Shown here in pieces: positions 1 through 12,712 of a stretch of DNA of 64,000 nucleotides (positions are counted from its first letter, which is position 1; each line of letters opens with the position of its first letter). The position numbers were made by a program, and so were the translations under genes. Source of the DNA: Fasciola hepatica. Lineage: Eukaryota > Platyhelminthes > Trematoda > Plagiorchiida > Fasciolidae. The notes below the pieces were generated by a model. It was not told where the DNA came from. It did not search any database and worked only from the letters and a program-made list of their open reading frames with translations. Location: assembly GCA_948099385.1 (NCBI GenBank), contig CANUEZ040000103.1, forward strand, positions 9,224,501 through 9,288,500, read 5' to 3'.

Positions 1-574
1 TCATATTCAACTTGTACATAGTCCAATGATATATGAATGCACGACCACGTGGTGATCACGACAAGGGCGGCGGCAGCCTGTATTGCGCCGGTATGTCCCC
101 CTCAGTCGAATATCCGATCGCGCCTCGAGGCGCAGCTTCCTCGTGTTTCTTGCCTTCCAGCTCGTCCCGTCTGACAGAACCACATGGAATTCCAGGATCT
201 CGCATGGCTCCAACACAAGGCTCACTGGATCGCGACTGGACCCATTTGACGCCGGACGCTAGCTCGCTTACGAAGGCAATGACAACCACAGGGACACGGA
301 ACTTTGGGATATGCCGACAACGACAAACCCTACAACACAATCACCACTGCCAGGTCACGAACAGGATCTACCCCGGTCGGATAACATTTTGAGGAGGACG
401 CAATTTTGCGATAGACGCACAGCGACCAGTGTGAGTTATAGAGAACGGCTTGTGCTGGCTTCGCTGTTGTGTTCGACCGCGGCGGGAGGCATGGAAAACG
501 TCTCTCGCCACCGAATCCGACGTACCCATCACGGGTCGAAGCCCAACTGCGTCGGCCTTCTAGGGGGAGACCCC
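1..574 (+). mobile_element. 3' non-coding tail of a Gypsy element, upstream of its 3' LTR
   Basis: This stretch is the near-exact reverse complement of 60,617-61,190, which lies between the pol stop codon and the LTR of the Gypsy element at the right edge. It is therefore the region between pol and the 3' LTR of a second copy, whose pol would lie left of the window. A purine-rich tract at 561-570 sits just before the LTR, where a polypurine tract is expected. Overlapping frames of about 119 and 100 codons are open in both copies, but they occur on both strands and match nothing I know, so I do not call them genes. Confidence 0.85.
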
Positions 575-846
575 TGTAGTGCTACCACTAAAGCACTTGG
601 TGACAAAGACTAACAAATTTGTTTATTTGAACAATGACCGTTTTTGGTGGCACCACTTGCTCCGCCTGTGTACGTCGTCTGCACGCCGTTGCGCTCCTCC
701 AATACACACGTTGTCCCGCTCCAGCGTTCTGAGTTCTGCTTTGCGCGCTGCCGAGTATATTCGCTATCGTGTCACAAACCGAGGACCTCGGGCTATGGAC
801 TCTATGCGGGAGCAGGTCCTGACTTAACTGAGATAAATCCTAAACA
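575..846 (+). repeat. Gypsy LTR (3' LTR of the left-edge copy)
   Basis: The LTR begins TGTAGTG directly after the polypurine tract. Homology with the right-edge copy (60,346-60,616, reverse complement) stops at about 844-846, where this copy reads CCTAAACA. That gives about 272 bp with TG...CA ends. The other copy carries an AATAAA signal near its start, which here has changed to ACTAAA. The LTR length and start are well supported. The last two bases are uncertain because the right-hand copy differs there. Confidence 0.8.
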
Positions 847-1389
847 CTTTCCAATACTGTTTTGTGATCGTTATCCTTTCTACGATTGGGGCAATAAAAT
901 TCTTCTTTTTTGGTCGCACGTTTCTCGTGGGATAACTTTGTGGATGATTCATATGCTGTTGAGTCGTAGCGGCTCAAAACGGTTAGTTTTATCACGGTTT
1001 GGTTTCACTTTCTCCCTCGTTGACGGACCGCAGGTATTGGACACGTTCACGTTGAATTTCCCGGCTTCACGTTCAGGAAATGTTTATTTGGACCTGAGAA
1101 GGTAAATAATTGACTCTATTTATTTGGACTACAGTTCAAGTGCTTTCTATTTATTAAATTTGTCAACCACTCCATTTTCCAAGATATATATTCTGATTTT
1201 TGACTGCCTTTTCGGCTTGATAGTTACTGAGGTTCACTGTCGAAGGTACGATTATTATGTATTTATGTTTCATCTAACAAGTAATACCGTAGGATTTGCG
1301 GAGCAATCGTGTTTTGGTTTGGGTTCCGTATTGACCTGAACCACGCTATTCTCTTAGGTTCGAAGGCACTATCCAAAAGGCGTAAAGGT
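847..1389. other. Flank between LTR and old integrase, nothing recognised
   Basis: AT-rich sequence with short open frames only. I see no similarity to the LTR, to pol, or to the other repeats of the window. Confidence 0.4.
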
Positions 1390-2700
1390 TAATGTTTGGC
1401 GGATCGATCAGTGAGTTTTTGGACCAACTCCACCTGGACGATTAGTTGTACGTTTTGTTCGATACAGCCTCCCAAACCCAGTTTTACTGCCAGCTGTGGG
1501 GCAGAATATTTCTTACCTTTGCACGGCTTGTCCCATTCAGGTTTAAATGCCTCGTGGGCGATATTTGTTTGGAAAAACATGAACCGTGATGTCGCCGCAT
1601 AAGCCTGTACTTGAATCCAGCGCCGACAGTCAGAAATGCGTAGACTTACGAAACCCAATGTCCAACTTTTAGCAGTCGACGCACTTTCCCAACCGGTGGT
1701 TTTTGAATTGTTGGGCCCGCTTGTAACGTGAATTTGTAGAAATCCTTCCTATTCGTATGGTTCTTGCTCTGTTTAGGCCACGATTTATTGTTGTTAGATC
1801 TCGGATAAACAGACCACATATCAAGCGCTACTTTTGAACCCTGGTTTTTACCTCGCCCATATGTGCCGATGCATTCTTTTGATCTTATCTCCGACAGCCG
1901 TGACGGCTGTATCCGACATTACTTTTCGCTGGACTCCGGCTCCCGTTGATGAATGTTCCGGCAGCACAGTTGAGGTTGGGAGGAAATCTACACGCGTTTG
2001 GTCTGTTAATTACTTACCGTAGAATCGGCGAACGAGTCTTGTGTTGAACTTGGTATTCTGTATTTTTTTTATGCCTTGCTCACAATTGGAGTAATCTTAA
2101 CACCATCATCTTCGTCAAAGGGTGGCGCATACCTCCTTACTTGTTTACATCGCTTCACCAGAAGCCGTTAGCCATACCTTCTCGCAGCGCAGTCGGCATA
2201 CCTTTGCCGAAACCTCTTTGGAGCGCTGAGCTGCAGCATTTGGTTGTTCACTCGTGATTACCACAGACCGCGGCTCACACTTCCGGTTTTTCTGATATGG
2301 TGAGGCACCCACCGCATCCATACTATAGCCTGCCCCCTGTCAACAAACGGGGCTGAAGAATGTTATCACCGGTAACTTAAGAAAGCTTCCGCAGCTCTCA
2401 AATACGCAGACTGATGAAAAGCGCTACCATTAATTCTTTAGGTTGTCGTAACTTTTTATGACCCATTCATAAACCAGGTCAGCTAAGCTACCTGCTTTGA
2501 CTTCCTGGTGACATGATTCCTCCAAAGTCCATCGTCATTTTTGTCTTCGCTGTTCGTTCCGCAAGGGCTACCGCACGGGGCGCGCGAGTTGCATCTTCCC
2601 GCGGTTCGTGGACAAGACGCGATGTTTTGCGTACACCCAAACCTCCATGGAGGTGCGCATGTTTTACGTAGAACAATGCGCTTGATCTTCTAAACGCTGC
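1390..2700 (+). pseudogene. Degenerate Gypsy integrase remnant
   Basis: Translated pieces align by eye with the integrase of the intact copy at 61,200-62,576. At about 1,500-1,640 the frame gives the zinc-binding segment (LHGLSHSG, then FVWKNMNRDV, then a degraded CxxC). At 2,110-2,160 the sequence encodes YLLTC-HRFTR, matching YILTCVDRFTR. At about 2,250 it encodes VITTDRGSHF, the second catalytic Asp region. At 2,305-2,410 it resembles the HPQANG-VERFHR-LKAAL segment with the catalytic Glu. Stops, frameshifts and an unmatched stretch at about 1,650-2,090 interrupt it. It is much older than the neighbouring LTR and points the same way. Confidence 0.75.
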
Positions 2701-4479
2701 CTTCTTCAGGCCTCAACGCGGAGCTGCCTCCATTGACTCTTAACCGCGGAGGGGTATTGAAAAAACCCGTTCGTTTTTTGGATACGATATATTTTTTTCC
2801 GTAAGTAAACAAAAAGCTTTACACGCCTAAACATTCCCCCTCAAATTTATTCCACATCACTGGAAGTTATGTTTCCGCTCCACGGCCACCTACCGTTTGT
2901 TTATCGCTAAACAAATCTGTCGTTGTTCCACTCATCCCTTCTTTCCCGAAACCGTCGCTGAAATCCTGCAGTTCTAAAGGGCTCTTGCAATGCCTCAAAA
3001 TACCCGTTGGTTACGAACACGAAGTGTTCGCATTCTTCATGCACTGCACGCGCACTTCGTGCCCATATGGGGGATACACGACTTATCCGGAAGACCGACA
3101 ACGATTCTCGTTTACAAAGCCGATCCTGTACCAAGCCTTCCACTGAGGTGAGCGGAGGGAAATTGTTATTGACGTCATTGCCGTGAACACTAGAAAATCC
3201 TGCCTCTCAAGGTAAAACCACGAGGTTTTTCACGCTGGGTAGCCAGATGCGGCCGCTAACCCCAGTGTCTCAATTCGACTTCCAGCCGTCGCAGCCCATC
3301 GAGTTTAACTACTTTTTCTTTGTCTCCACAAATAGTCTGTCTCCGGACGGAAGCTTTATTGTTATAAGCGACCGCCATCCAGAAGTGCGCATTAAACTGT
3401 TTTATCGTGACCCGCAACCTATATGAGGCAAACGTTATTACTACCACGATCAAGTTTGCCGAGGAAGTCAACGAGAAAGATGGCGGAGTGCCAACCGTAT
3501 ATAATCTCACTGGGCCTGAGTACTGAGACCACAAGCTGCTTTTCGCCGAGGAAGCGTATCGAAAGTAGAACCGGCGGACGCCACGTGCGCGAAGAGCACA
3601 TTCAAACGACTGATAAATGATGTGTGATTGGCCAATCAGTATCAACCAGATTTCTGCCGACCCACCTCTTCCTTTGCATTGCCATCTTTCCACTCAGTGA
3701 ATCTCGATATTTTTGCAATTAATCGGTTTCAACTTCAGCGGTCGGCTTGGTACAGGCGCTCATTGAAGCACCAACGCCAAAAGTCCATCAATACAGCAAT
3801 GACTGAATGAAAACTCAGAAACGCCGGTGTTATTACGTTTTCAACAAAATCCAGAAGCTTTCAAAATTGTCCTGCGTATCAACCCGCCGATGGACTCAGC
3901 AGATGGATCATATATACTGGGATCTGTTTTATCTGTACTGTTAAAAATGAGTGGTTGATTGAGAGCTTCAGGAACGCTGATATCACTTGAGCACTTGTAT
4001 TATCCCTGCATTTTCTCAAACATTTTGAACCGGAAATTCCTTCAAAGGCGGCAACGTCTAGTATCCTGCAGTCTCACAATAAAAGCAGCCAGCTGTCTCC
4101 AAAAACTGCAGACCCCATGGACCATTAAAAAGGAAATGTGAAACGTAGGGAAATGCGGAGTACACCCCACGTGGTAGACATGCTCTGCTGCTACTCTGAC
4201 GCTACACCACGTCACTAGGCGTGTTCTTATTGGTATAGCTTCAGCTAAGGTATCTGGGGGAATAGCCCACAAACAGCTTTGCAAGACACCCACATTAGCT
4301 AAAATAAATCAGGGTTTTTTTTCAACAATAAAATCTGAGGTTAGCATTTGGCTTATGGATCCACTTTTATCAAAGTTCTTTCAAATATCGTGCCTAGATC
4401 GACTTCAAATCGCCTCATTTAATGAGTGGCAAATTGAACTCTACTTACAAGCACAAAGCGTCCCCGACTTTCTACCTCC
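2701..4479. other. Unassigned sequence
   Basis: A few unrelated open frames occur, the longest about 145 codons at 3,256-3,693 (-). None has a motif I recognise and none recurs elsewhere in the window. It may hold decayed transposon DNA. Confidence 0.35.
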
Positions 4480-4757
4480 TCAGTGCCTTGTTCAGTACTA
4501 CTGGTAGATATATTTGGTGAAGCCAGTAACAAATATAATGCGCTTCAGAAAATTTTAATGTCCATAGAGAAACAGTTACGATCCATGGATGACGCACTGA
4601 CCATGCTGCTGCTACTGGCATATATTGTTGATCTCTTAAAAGATCCCAACACTGACAGTCTTCTATCAGCCGGCCACTTCCTGGACTGAGTTGGTTCTGA
4701 AGGCCATAGACGGATAAAAATTCTAAAAATGCCGTTGTTTTTAATGTTCAACATTGC

Positions 4758-5078
4758 TTGCCCCTTTGCTCGGTCAAACAGTCATTGCTCATGGCTTGTG
4801 GTATGTCACACCACGAGCGCTACTGCAAAAGACTCAGAAAACGGACACATCGAAACGTGTGCCTGCTACTGTTTCAATTTCTAGAAGAGAACACTGCCGT
4901 GGAATTCGTTAGAAAGAGAGAGTTCATCGCAAAGTTCACTTTATTTAAAAATATAAAAATCGCTCCTGACAAAACCCCTCTGCAGAAGGAGGTCCTTACA
5001 TCGAATTCCGGCAACCAAGTACTACCACCACCCCTGACCCAGTGCCACAAAGCTCCCCTGAGAAACTTTCCACCGTAA
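4758..5078 (+). pseudogene. ORF1 C-terminal remnant of CR1-like element 1
   Basis: The frame ends in FTLFKNIKIAPDKTPLQKE. In flatworm CR1-like elements a segment of this kind (charged, then IAPDKTP) closes the ORF1 nucleic-acid-binding domain. The preceding LLFQFLEE and FVRKREF segments could be the end of an RRM-like fold. A helical, Leu-rich stretch in another frame at 4,483-4,689 may be the rest of ORF1, which would mean at least one frameshift. Homology is judged by eye. Confidence 0.5.
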
Positions 5079-6397
5079 ACAACTCGTCACCACTCCCGCT
5101 GGCAAGTGCACCAGCGCAAAGCGTGGACTTTGATTCATCCCGTTCACTTCCAACACCTCAACGTCCCCCAAAAAGGCTCCATGTTGCACTCCAGTCTCCA
5201 CCACTGTCTACCCACAGCCGAGCAATGAAACCCCCCTTTCTGCCAGCAGCCATCCACGCTCTGGTCCGTCTGCCAAACGAGCCAACAAACCGCCAGATTC
5301 CCAGGCGCCACCTTTCACTTACCAGACAACTGCAACGTTGTCTCCTAGTGCTTCGGCCACAACGTCACCCTCGTCACGTGTTGCTCCCAATGGCCAAAAC
5401 CTCCTCTGCACTGACATCGTCACGCTCCCATCTTTAATCGACAGTCGACATAAGACCTCTTGCGCTTCAGCAAACCGGCCTATTACCAATTCACGTCCCC
5501 CACCACGGCCATACATATGAAACTTCGTGGCTCACCCTAGCGCTAGCACACCAGCGCAATTATTTGATCTCCTGGAGATCCGAATACCCAACTGCTACGT
5601 CCCACACCCACAAACCCAGACCCCGCCGTCATCACGTCCAAGGACGCAGTACCATATCACAAATTTTCCACCAAATGTACCACCTCCAAACTCGAACCAT
5701 GTAGGACGAGATGCCGGTACCACAACAACCAACCATTTTCTGCCCCATGGTGTGCCCCATCTGACCCGTCCGCAGCTTCAACATCCTCTCCTGCCTTACC
5801 ACCCAACTTCGCCGTATTCTACTCTGACCCCACTGCACACCTTGCCAACTGACCCTTCACACCGAGGCCTCTTTAATCAGCAGCTCTTTCGCTACTACTC
5901 CACCCCCTCACACTCTTTCCGTGGAGCCTTGTGAGATGCCTGCCACTTCAACAAACTCCATCCAGAACATCAAACCTGTTTCATTAAAATCCCACTTACC
6001 CTGCCTCTCGTCATTCTCCTCACATAGTTTCCATCAAAACCATGGTTGCCCCTCCCCTACTGCTCTCCACCCCCACGCTGTCCCCCTAGCATCCTTATTA
6101 ACTCTCCCCCGATTTATACCTGTTTTGCCCCAATGGTCCCACATAGAGTCACCATACCGCCCTCTAGATCTATTAGCCCGCGTTACAATAACACCTCAGC
6201 ATCCAGTGTTAATCTCTACTAATCATCATGAGTGTTCAGCCCATGGTACAATCCGCGGCGATAATGATAGAGCAGTACAAATGGAAGTAGCAACTCACAT
6301 GCAGTCTTCCTGCATGGGTGACCTGCCTGTTGATCACCGCCCTGCCAAGCACACCCTGGCTACCAAATCCACTGACGACTCGAAGCCTCCCACAGAA
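5079..6397 (+). other. Pro/Ser/His-rich linker upstream of the endonuclease
   Basis: Several overlapping frames encode low-complexity Pro-, Ser-, Thr- and His-rich peptide. The corresponding segments of copies B (38,458 towards 38,000) and C (42,534-41,815) are equally proline-rich and precede the endonuclease in the same way, so this is a normal part of the element. No catalytic motif is seen. Confidence 0.55.
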
Positions 6398-9300
6398 ATG
6401 CTTACCATAGCACTATTCAACTCCCGTTCCATCTTAAACAAGCTTTCTGCTATAAAAAGACTGGCTGTCGTCCACAACTTCGACATAATCCTGATCACTG
6501 AGACTTGGCTCGCCGAGAACATACCTTCTGACCAAATATCACTAATGGGTTATCAAACCTTCAGGACTCAGCGAATCTACCGCCGCGGTAGAGGTTGCAC
6601 TGGGTGTAACGAACGTTTGAGCAATGCGTAGCCAAATTCGTGACGGAGCCCGAAATCAAAAGACGATTATCCGTGATATTCTACGATACTAGATTATTAC
6701 AATAAACAATGACATAAACAATATACAAACCTCAATAATACGATCATAAGGACTCAACAACGAGAAACTGAATAGCAGCGTGTGAGCAGACAGCACGTGC
6801 GTCACGCAGGTCCTGAACAAGGGTGTGCCAAAGTAGCGCTCTGGGCGCGAACAAACAACAATTGGTCCAGAAAAACAACCAGTTCGTAAAGACAAACCAA
6901 TAGTGTAGGTAAATGAGTGATGTTGGGAAAAACACTGAATCGCGAGGGAAAAGGGGGATTTTCAACGACCGGCTGTTACACTGGGTATGTCAAGATCAGC
7001 CTATCTGCTACCCTACTGGAAAATACCGTGCTGGCAAACGTTGAAGATTCTATATGGTTTACAATTTCTTTATCCCAGATGACCATAATTTTAGGTTGTA
7101 TATATCGACCCCCCAGAAACGACACTTCCACATTTAATCCCATCATTGATGCATTTAATTACATCGCTGACCTGCCATTTGGAGGTTTAATTTATAACAG
7201 GCGAATTCAATGCCCCGGGCGTAAACTGGTCCTCCTTTTCTGCCCCCTACAAATATTTGCAATTCGCCTCATGCATTCGCCCGGGTCAGTGGGCCTGACA
7301 TGTAAAACAGCCTACCAGAAAGAATAACATCCTTGATCTGATATTTACCCTGGGTCTCACAAATGTCTCTGCCTCCGTACTGAACGACTACATAGGCAGC
7401 GACCATAAAATTGTTAGTCTCAGATTTCAAGTCAAGCCACGTACTGATAGCCCACCATGTAACGGTCCCTCCTTCCGTCCCTTTAAATAGGACCTTATCC
7501 CCTCTCAAATTCGCTCCAGAAACCGGGACGAGTTCTTCCTAACAGCAAATCCCCAGTACGCTGCTGACCTCCTCTACTCAAGTCTACACTCATGCATGGA
7601 AAACATATCACGCCTCTACAATCCATCCAGACCAGCAGGTTACCATATAGCCAGGCTAAAGCAGAAGCACGACGAGCTTCAACGGGAGTAATAAAGGAAA
7701 CAGAGACGTTTCTACACTCTTCAGACTGGAACGCCTCTACCACGAAATCCACCCCAAGGCCTACAACACAAGCAAGAAACCAAAGCGTTACGCCACCCTA
7801 ACAAAGCTCAAGATCTAGCCCGGCTACACAGGGCTCGTGACCCACAAAAAACTCGATTCGTAAAACAGATCATCCATTTGGATAACCTCATAACTTCACC
7901 TCGAAAGATAGCTGACACGTTTAATACTTTCTTCACAACCACCGTGTCTCTCAGTCCATCGTGGACCCAGTTTGTCACCCCGTCTGTCACAAACTCCTCA
8001 CTCAGTTCTATCAGGGTTACCACTACGGATATAAATAGATACATTCACTTTTTCTACCCGACCTACTAACCCGGCCTGACGGCCTACCATCAGCAATATT
8101 TACTCTAGGCGGCCCGGACATTTCCCTCCTACTAATAAACTTATTCAATCTATCTCTGCAAACCGGGACCTTCCCAAGCCGACAGAAGAAATCCGTTATT
8201 ATTTGCAGGCACAAAAAAGACGCAGTGCATGACATTGCTAATTACCGCCCGAATAATCATACGCCAATGTTCTCGAGGCTGTTAGAAAAGTCGTAAAACA
8301 CTACCTTAACGATTACCTTTCGCACATAAGCTCATCAGCCCAAGACAGCACGGATTTCTCAGATCACGGTCGTGTTCAACCTGCCAATTCGACTTTCTGA
8401 GTTCGGTAACAACAGCTGCCGGCAAAGACAGAGCAATCGTCATCACCTATCTTGTTATGACGAAAGCCTTCGAAAACGTGCCACATTTACAGTTACTCAA
8501 CAAGATTAGAGGATACTGGATTGAAAACCCCCTACTCAGTTGGTTTAAAGCCTATTCTCAAGACCGTCACCAAGTTACTTGCATCAACGGCCAGACATCA
8601 AACCCCCACTCAGTAAACAGCGGGGTCATCCAAGGTAGTGTTCCAGGACCACAGCTGTTTTTCCTATATATAAATAATATTTGCAATGTCATCACTTATG
8701 GCGAAATTTTCTTGTTTGCCGACGACAGGAAGATAGTCTACGAATTCGAACGAGGAAACCTACCTGTAGCACTGAATAACATCATGGTCGACGTACAGTC
8801 CTTATCCTCCTGATGTGATCGCTGGAAAATGGAATTTTCAGTGGACAAAAGCAGTTATCTCATGCCAAACTGCAATATTCCTTATTATACGCTTAAGATT
8901 GGCGGTGTCTCACTCCCATATTCCCCAACAATAAAAGACCTTGGACCGCAATATTCTTACACCTTCGGTTTATCTGAACACACTTCCTACGTAATTGCAC
9001 GGGCAAACAAGTCCCTTGCTTGTTGCGGAGAAACATTCCTCTCACCAACAGTAAGTTAGAGATATGCATAACACATATCCGCCCAATCCCAGAGTACTGT
9101 ACACTTGTGTTCTAAAATATGCATAAACGTGACATTATCGACATTGCGAATGTACAGCGTCGATTTACCAGAAAACTGTTTGGGCCTTCTACGACCCTGA
9201 CCTACAGACAGCGGTGTACACTCCTGCGGCTTGATCCTCTGTGGCTTAGGAGAATAAAACTCAACCTCGCATTTTTGTTTACCTTGCTCCAAGAAAAAGC

Positions 9301-9586
9301 TGTATCCTGTAGCCAAGTTTAGTTCAGTATAAACTCGACACATCAGCTGCGTAATAGGGAACACCGTATAGTGATCTCTACTTCTCGGAAATCCTTGAGG
9401 AAAAACGTCTTCCTCCTGAAATATGCAACTTTGTGGAATAAACTCCCAGCTGATATCCGTTCCCTAGACTCCCTAATTATGTTTAAGTCTAGACTACACG
9501 CAGCTCTGGACATCCAAAAACTGATCGCTCTTACAAATCTTTATATGACTTTTGATAGAGCTTATGAGGAAAGCGTTGGATACTAA
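6398..9586 (+). pseudogene. ORF2 endonuclease/reverse transcriptase, broken
   Basis: In an active element this protein would nick target DNA and prime reverse transcription there. The APE-type endonuclease starts at 6,398 (ALFNSRSILNKL, then ILITETWL). A solo LTR interrupts it at 6,605, and it resumes at 6,986 with GCIYRPP, a one-base shift near 7,193, GEFNAP, and GSDHKIV at about 7,400. The reverse transcriptase runs from about 8,100, with NYRPNNHTP, HGFLRSRSC, KAFENV, SGVIQGSVPGP and FLFADDRKIVYEF (catalytic DD at about 8,720). The C-terminal domain includes LRRIKLNLAFLF and ends near AYEESVGY. Several frameshifts and stops make it non-functional. Confidence 0.85.
6605..6980. repeat. Solo LTR nested in the endonuclease of element 1
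   Basis: A 376-bp segment begins TGTAACG and ends GTTACA, flanked by the 5-bp direct repeat CTGGG at 6,600-6,604 and 6,981-6,985. The endonuclease reading continues on either side, so the segment is foreign. It contains no coding sequence. TG...CA ends plus a 5-bp duplication are the signature of an LTR left behind by recombination. The family is unknown; it does not resemble the Gypsy LTRs elsewhere in the window. Confidence 0.8.
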
Positions 9587-9590
9587 CCAG

Positions 9591-9984
9591 AACCCGTGAT
9601 AATCTAGGATGTGCCACACCATAAACCGTAGTTGCCATCACCTAAGCGTAAACCCAACAGTTAACAATGCCTTAACATGCTCACTCCCATGACTGAGGCC
9701 AGTGCTTCAGAAGTCGTATTTGATTATATGAAATACCACTGGAAGGATGAAAGATAGTCTTTGAACATTTCCAGTGCTGATTATTATTAGGTCTTTAACT
9801 CTGTCTCTAACCCAAGACGCAGCACCTGTCAGACTCCTCTACCTCCATCCAGTAGTCACCTAAGACATTCACAGCTCAACTTCTGTCCCTATCACAGAAC
9901 TCTAGCATCCTCCATGATTGGCCTATACAACATTTGATACTTAGCCAGCAAAACTACAAACCATCTGTGGATCGTCCCGACGAA
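9591..9984. other. 3' flank of element 1
   Basis: This lies between the element 1 stop codon and the start of repeat R1. It may include the element's 3' untranslated tail, but I see no poly-A or simple-repeat end that would fix the boundary. Confidence 0.35.
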
Positions 9985-12712
9985 TCACGTTGTTAGTGCT
10001 GCAAGCTGTACCCCATCTTTGTGCAGACTGGCGCCTCGTTGAACATAAACGCCATCGACTAATCGCAGGCTGTGGTTGGCTCTAGCTCCCCCAGCATTTT
10101 TTGTCCCATGTAAACGGCATGAGGGTTCTGAATTCACGGATAGGGTGAGTGTTAGCGCGGCACCTCTGCAAACATTCCTGGCCGTGATGGTCTCCCTGTA
10201 AAGAGTTGATCAACAATAAGGCATGAACACCAAAAAGTAGAGATTGGCATAAAATAGTGAGAGAAATACATCCCTGTTTTGTCTTCCAAGCACACCAACC
10301 TTGTCACTTGTGACTCATGTCTCCGGGTTGTAGTGTTGCTACGGATCGACTGGTGTGGTTGACCTATTCCCAACCTGGCTTGTTACATGCGGTCCATGTT
10401 TCGGCCGGGGCGTGGGAGCTGTGATCGTCCACCAAAAGCATTTCCGCCTTCTCTGACAGCCAGACACCTGACCGTCATAAAACCATTAAAAAATAATAAT
10501 AACGTCTAAAATAGTGTGGATGATTCTTGGAGCGTCACGTGCCGGATGCCAGTGGTTGTGTTTCCTGCTACCTCTCTACCTGAAGCAGGCCCTTGTGCCG
10601 CCTACAATGAGCACCCGATGTAGACCATTGGAGTTTGCTTCCCTGACGAAAATTTGGACCCATCTCATTCCCCTTTCTCACGGCACTACAAAACCAGTCC
10701 TCACATTGGTGTTTTCCTGCTTGGCAATACGATAACGACGAAAAGGACACCGCGATAATCATGCAATCATATCCACATCAGATTCCCTTGCTCACACTGG
10801 AGCAAAATCTAAGTACGATAGCACTATCGAGTAAGAGCATAGATGAACTCACGTTACCGTTCCAAGGCACGTGACCGATTGCCTCTTATGTATCACCTCT
10901 GTCACCCCAATAGTTTCTTCTACTTTAAAACGCCTAGGAAACTACCCAGTATAGAATAACCACTATGCCGGAAGAGACAGTAACAGCACAGGGCTACGCT
11001 AACAGTGTGCCAGTCTCATTCGCTCACAGTCTGTTATTTCAAACCTACCTTATCGCCTCGTTGCCAAACTGCTCTCTGCGTAAGCAAACGGTATTGAGGG
11101 TCATCATTACTAACAACTCTTAACCGTGAGGCTCTAAGTCTTTTATTAGTATCCGAGCATTGCTGTGCCCACGGGCAAATCACAAATCCTTTGGGATGCA
11201 TACATCGTTACCAAACCAGTGTACGCAACTTCGTTAACCTTGAGCAGTATAGCTCAAATCCACTGCGAGCCTATTTGCCTGGAACTTGGGGCAGGCGCCA
11301 CTGACTGCTCAAATGAAACTTCACCCATGCCACACTCACATAGACCTTACCAGTCCATTATTTATTGTCTTCATATGTTATCATAACCCATAGCTGGAAC
11401 CACGTCCAGACTGTAATCCCCCTTTATTTCAGCTCTGTTGTCTTCCACTATCCCAGTCGTCAAACGGAATAACCAAGGATGCCACTTTGACTCGTACGAA
11501 CAGAGACTCAAGTGGAACCTACCATAGCAACTGGGACCGAAATCAGACAACGCAACAGAAAATACCCCTGTTTGCTTATCAGATAGTTCAGCGTTTTCAA
11601 ACGCAACCAACACGAATTCCAGTTCACGCGCATGCCGCTAATATACAGCCACACTCGGCTGATTAACCTACACATACTCTGCCCTGCCGGAAGAAACTTA
11701 CGCATTCGATGTCGTGCGTTACCGAAAATGAAGCTGAATAACACTAAAGGCAAATGCGTCAAATTATACATATATATATATCCAGTGAAACAGCATACTA
11801 ACGCTGAAGTCCATTCGGAGATTTCTCACTTTATTATCCGTTACCACTGTTTATCTTTCCTCCGAACCCTAGCCGGCTGAAAATCGACTCACCGCTTCTA
11901 GAGGACCGTCCAGTTGCGCTCTCTCATTTCTAAATAGTACTTGTTACTGATCCTGAGTCTAAGCTCACCTTTTCATGGTCTGATGCTTCTCCCACATCCA
12001 CCGGTGTTCACTTTCACAAAATTGGTCTCATGTCCGTCTGCTTCAAAACTCATTCCGTTTATTGAACTCCGGTAAACCCATCCTTCAGGGTTTGGATTGT
12101 CTTCATGGATCGCTATCCCCTTTGCATGCAACGATTTTCCCGAATACACTTCTTTACAATTTTTCCCTCCTTTTCTTCTTGTTCAAAATTTACTCCATCT
12201 ACAGAACCTTAGTGGGCCTCCGGTTTCCTTGGCTTGCATCACTCTCGTTCATAATGCGTCCTTGGCACCGCGTTAACGATTTTTCGACATCTCCATCACG
12301 CATCACTGCCCAGTGTAGTATGCGGGACGCAGTGTCTTCCGTGGGGGTTGCACGTGTACGATCTGCAAAGACAAAGAAAACTCGACGAGCCGGAGCTCAG
12401 TGAGTGCATCAACAAGCATCAACACTTACACTGATAAAGAACTGAGTGGCGATCTGTCTGAGCGAATTACACCCAGCCCGGTTTCGAAACCGGTTCAAAA
12501 CTGCCACGCAAACCATTACTAGAGTGATCCATTCAAACTGTTGCTGTCGTTCTTTTTCCATCTCTGATACTCTCGACTTTCATACTTGCAATCTGTGAAT
12601 ATTTCATCTTATCGAGTAACGTGTTACACCATGACCATGCGCTAGCGCGTGCGTCTCGACCATGGCCGAGAAATATGCCAATATTATTGCTAGTATTATT
12701 ATTATAAAACAC
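9985..12712 (+). repeat. Dispersed repeat R1, left copy (inverted partner of 25,256-27,676)
   Basis: The reverse complement of this segment matches 25,256-27,676. Parts are close to identical by eye, for example 10,560-10,760 and 11,160-11,560; the outer 1 kb near 12 kb is clearly more diverged. The + strand copy ends in ATTATTATTAT at about 12,690-12,712, which I take as its 3' tail. A third, weaker copy is at 48,131-49,770. No reverse transcriptase or transposase is seen. One 60-80 codon open frame recurs in both close copies (11,371-11,613 - and 26,213-26,413 +), but evidence that it is coding is weak. Confidence 0.85.

Larger units (their letters stand above)
4480..9590 (+). mobile_element. 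CR1-like non-LTR retrotransposon, element 1
   Basis: A degraded but nearly full-length element in the order ORF1 remnant (about 4,480-5,078), proline-rich linker (5,079-6,397), endonuclease (from 6,398), reverse transcriptase (about 8,100-8,815) and C-terminal domain to a stop near 9,586. The architecture and the GVIQGSV-GP and FADD reverse-transcriptase motifs place it with CR1/Jockey-type elements. It carries a nested solo LTR. Copies B-E on the minus strand belong to the same lineage. Confidence 0.85.

Noticed and set aside
33..392. A 119-codon frame conserved in both Gypsy copies (also 60,799-61,158)
   Set aside because: Conservation is explained by the recent common origin of the two copies. 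Frames of similar length are open on the opposite strand, and there is no signal peptide, membrane segment or known motif to support an envelope or accessory protein.
11371..11613. Open frame shared by the two close R1 copies (YESKWHPWLFRLTTG...)
   Set aside because: The two copies are nearly identical DNA, so sharing a frame is expected. The third copy keeps only scattered residues, and the frame has no known domain.
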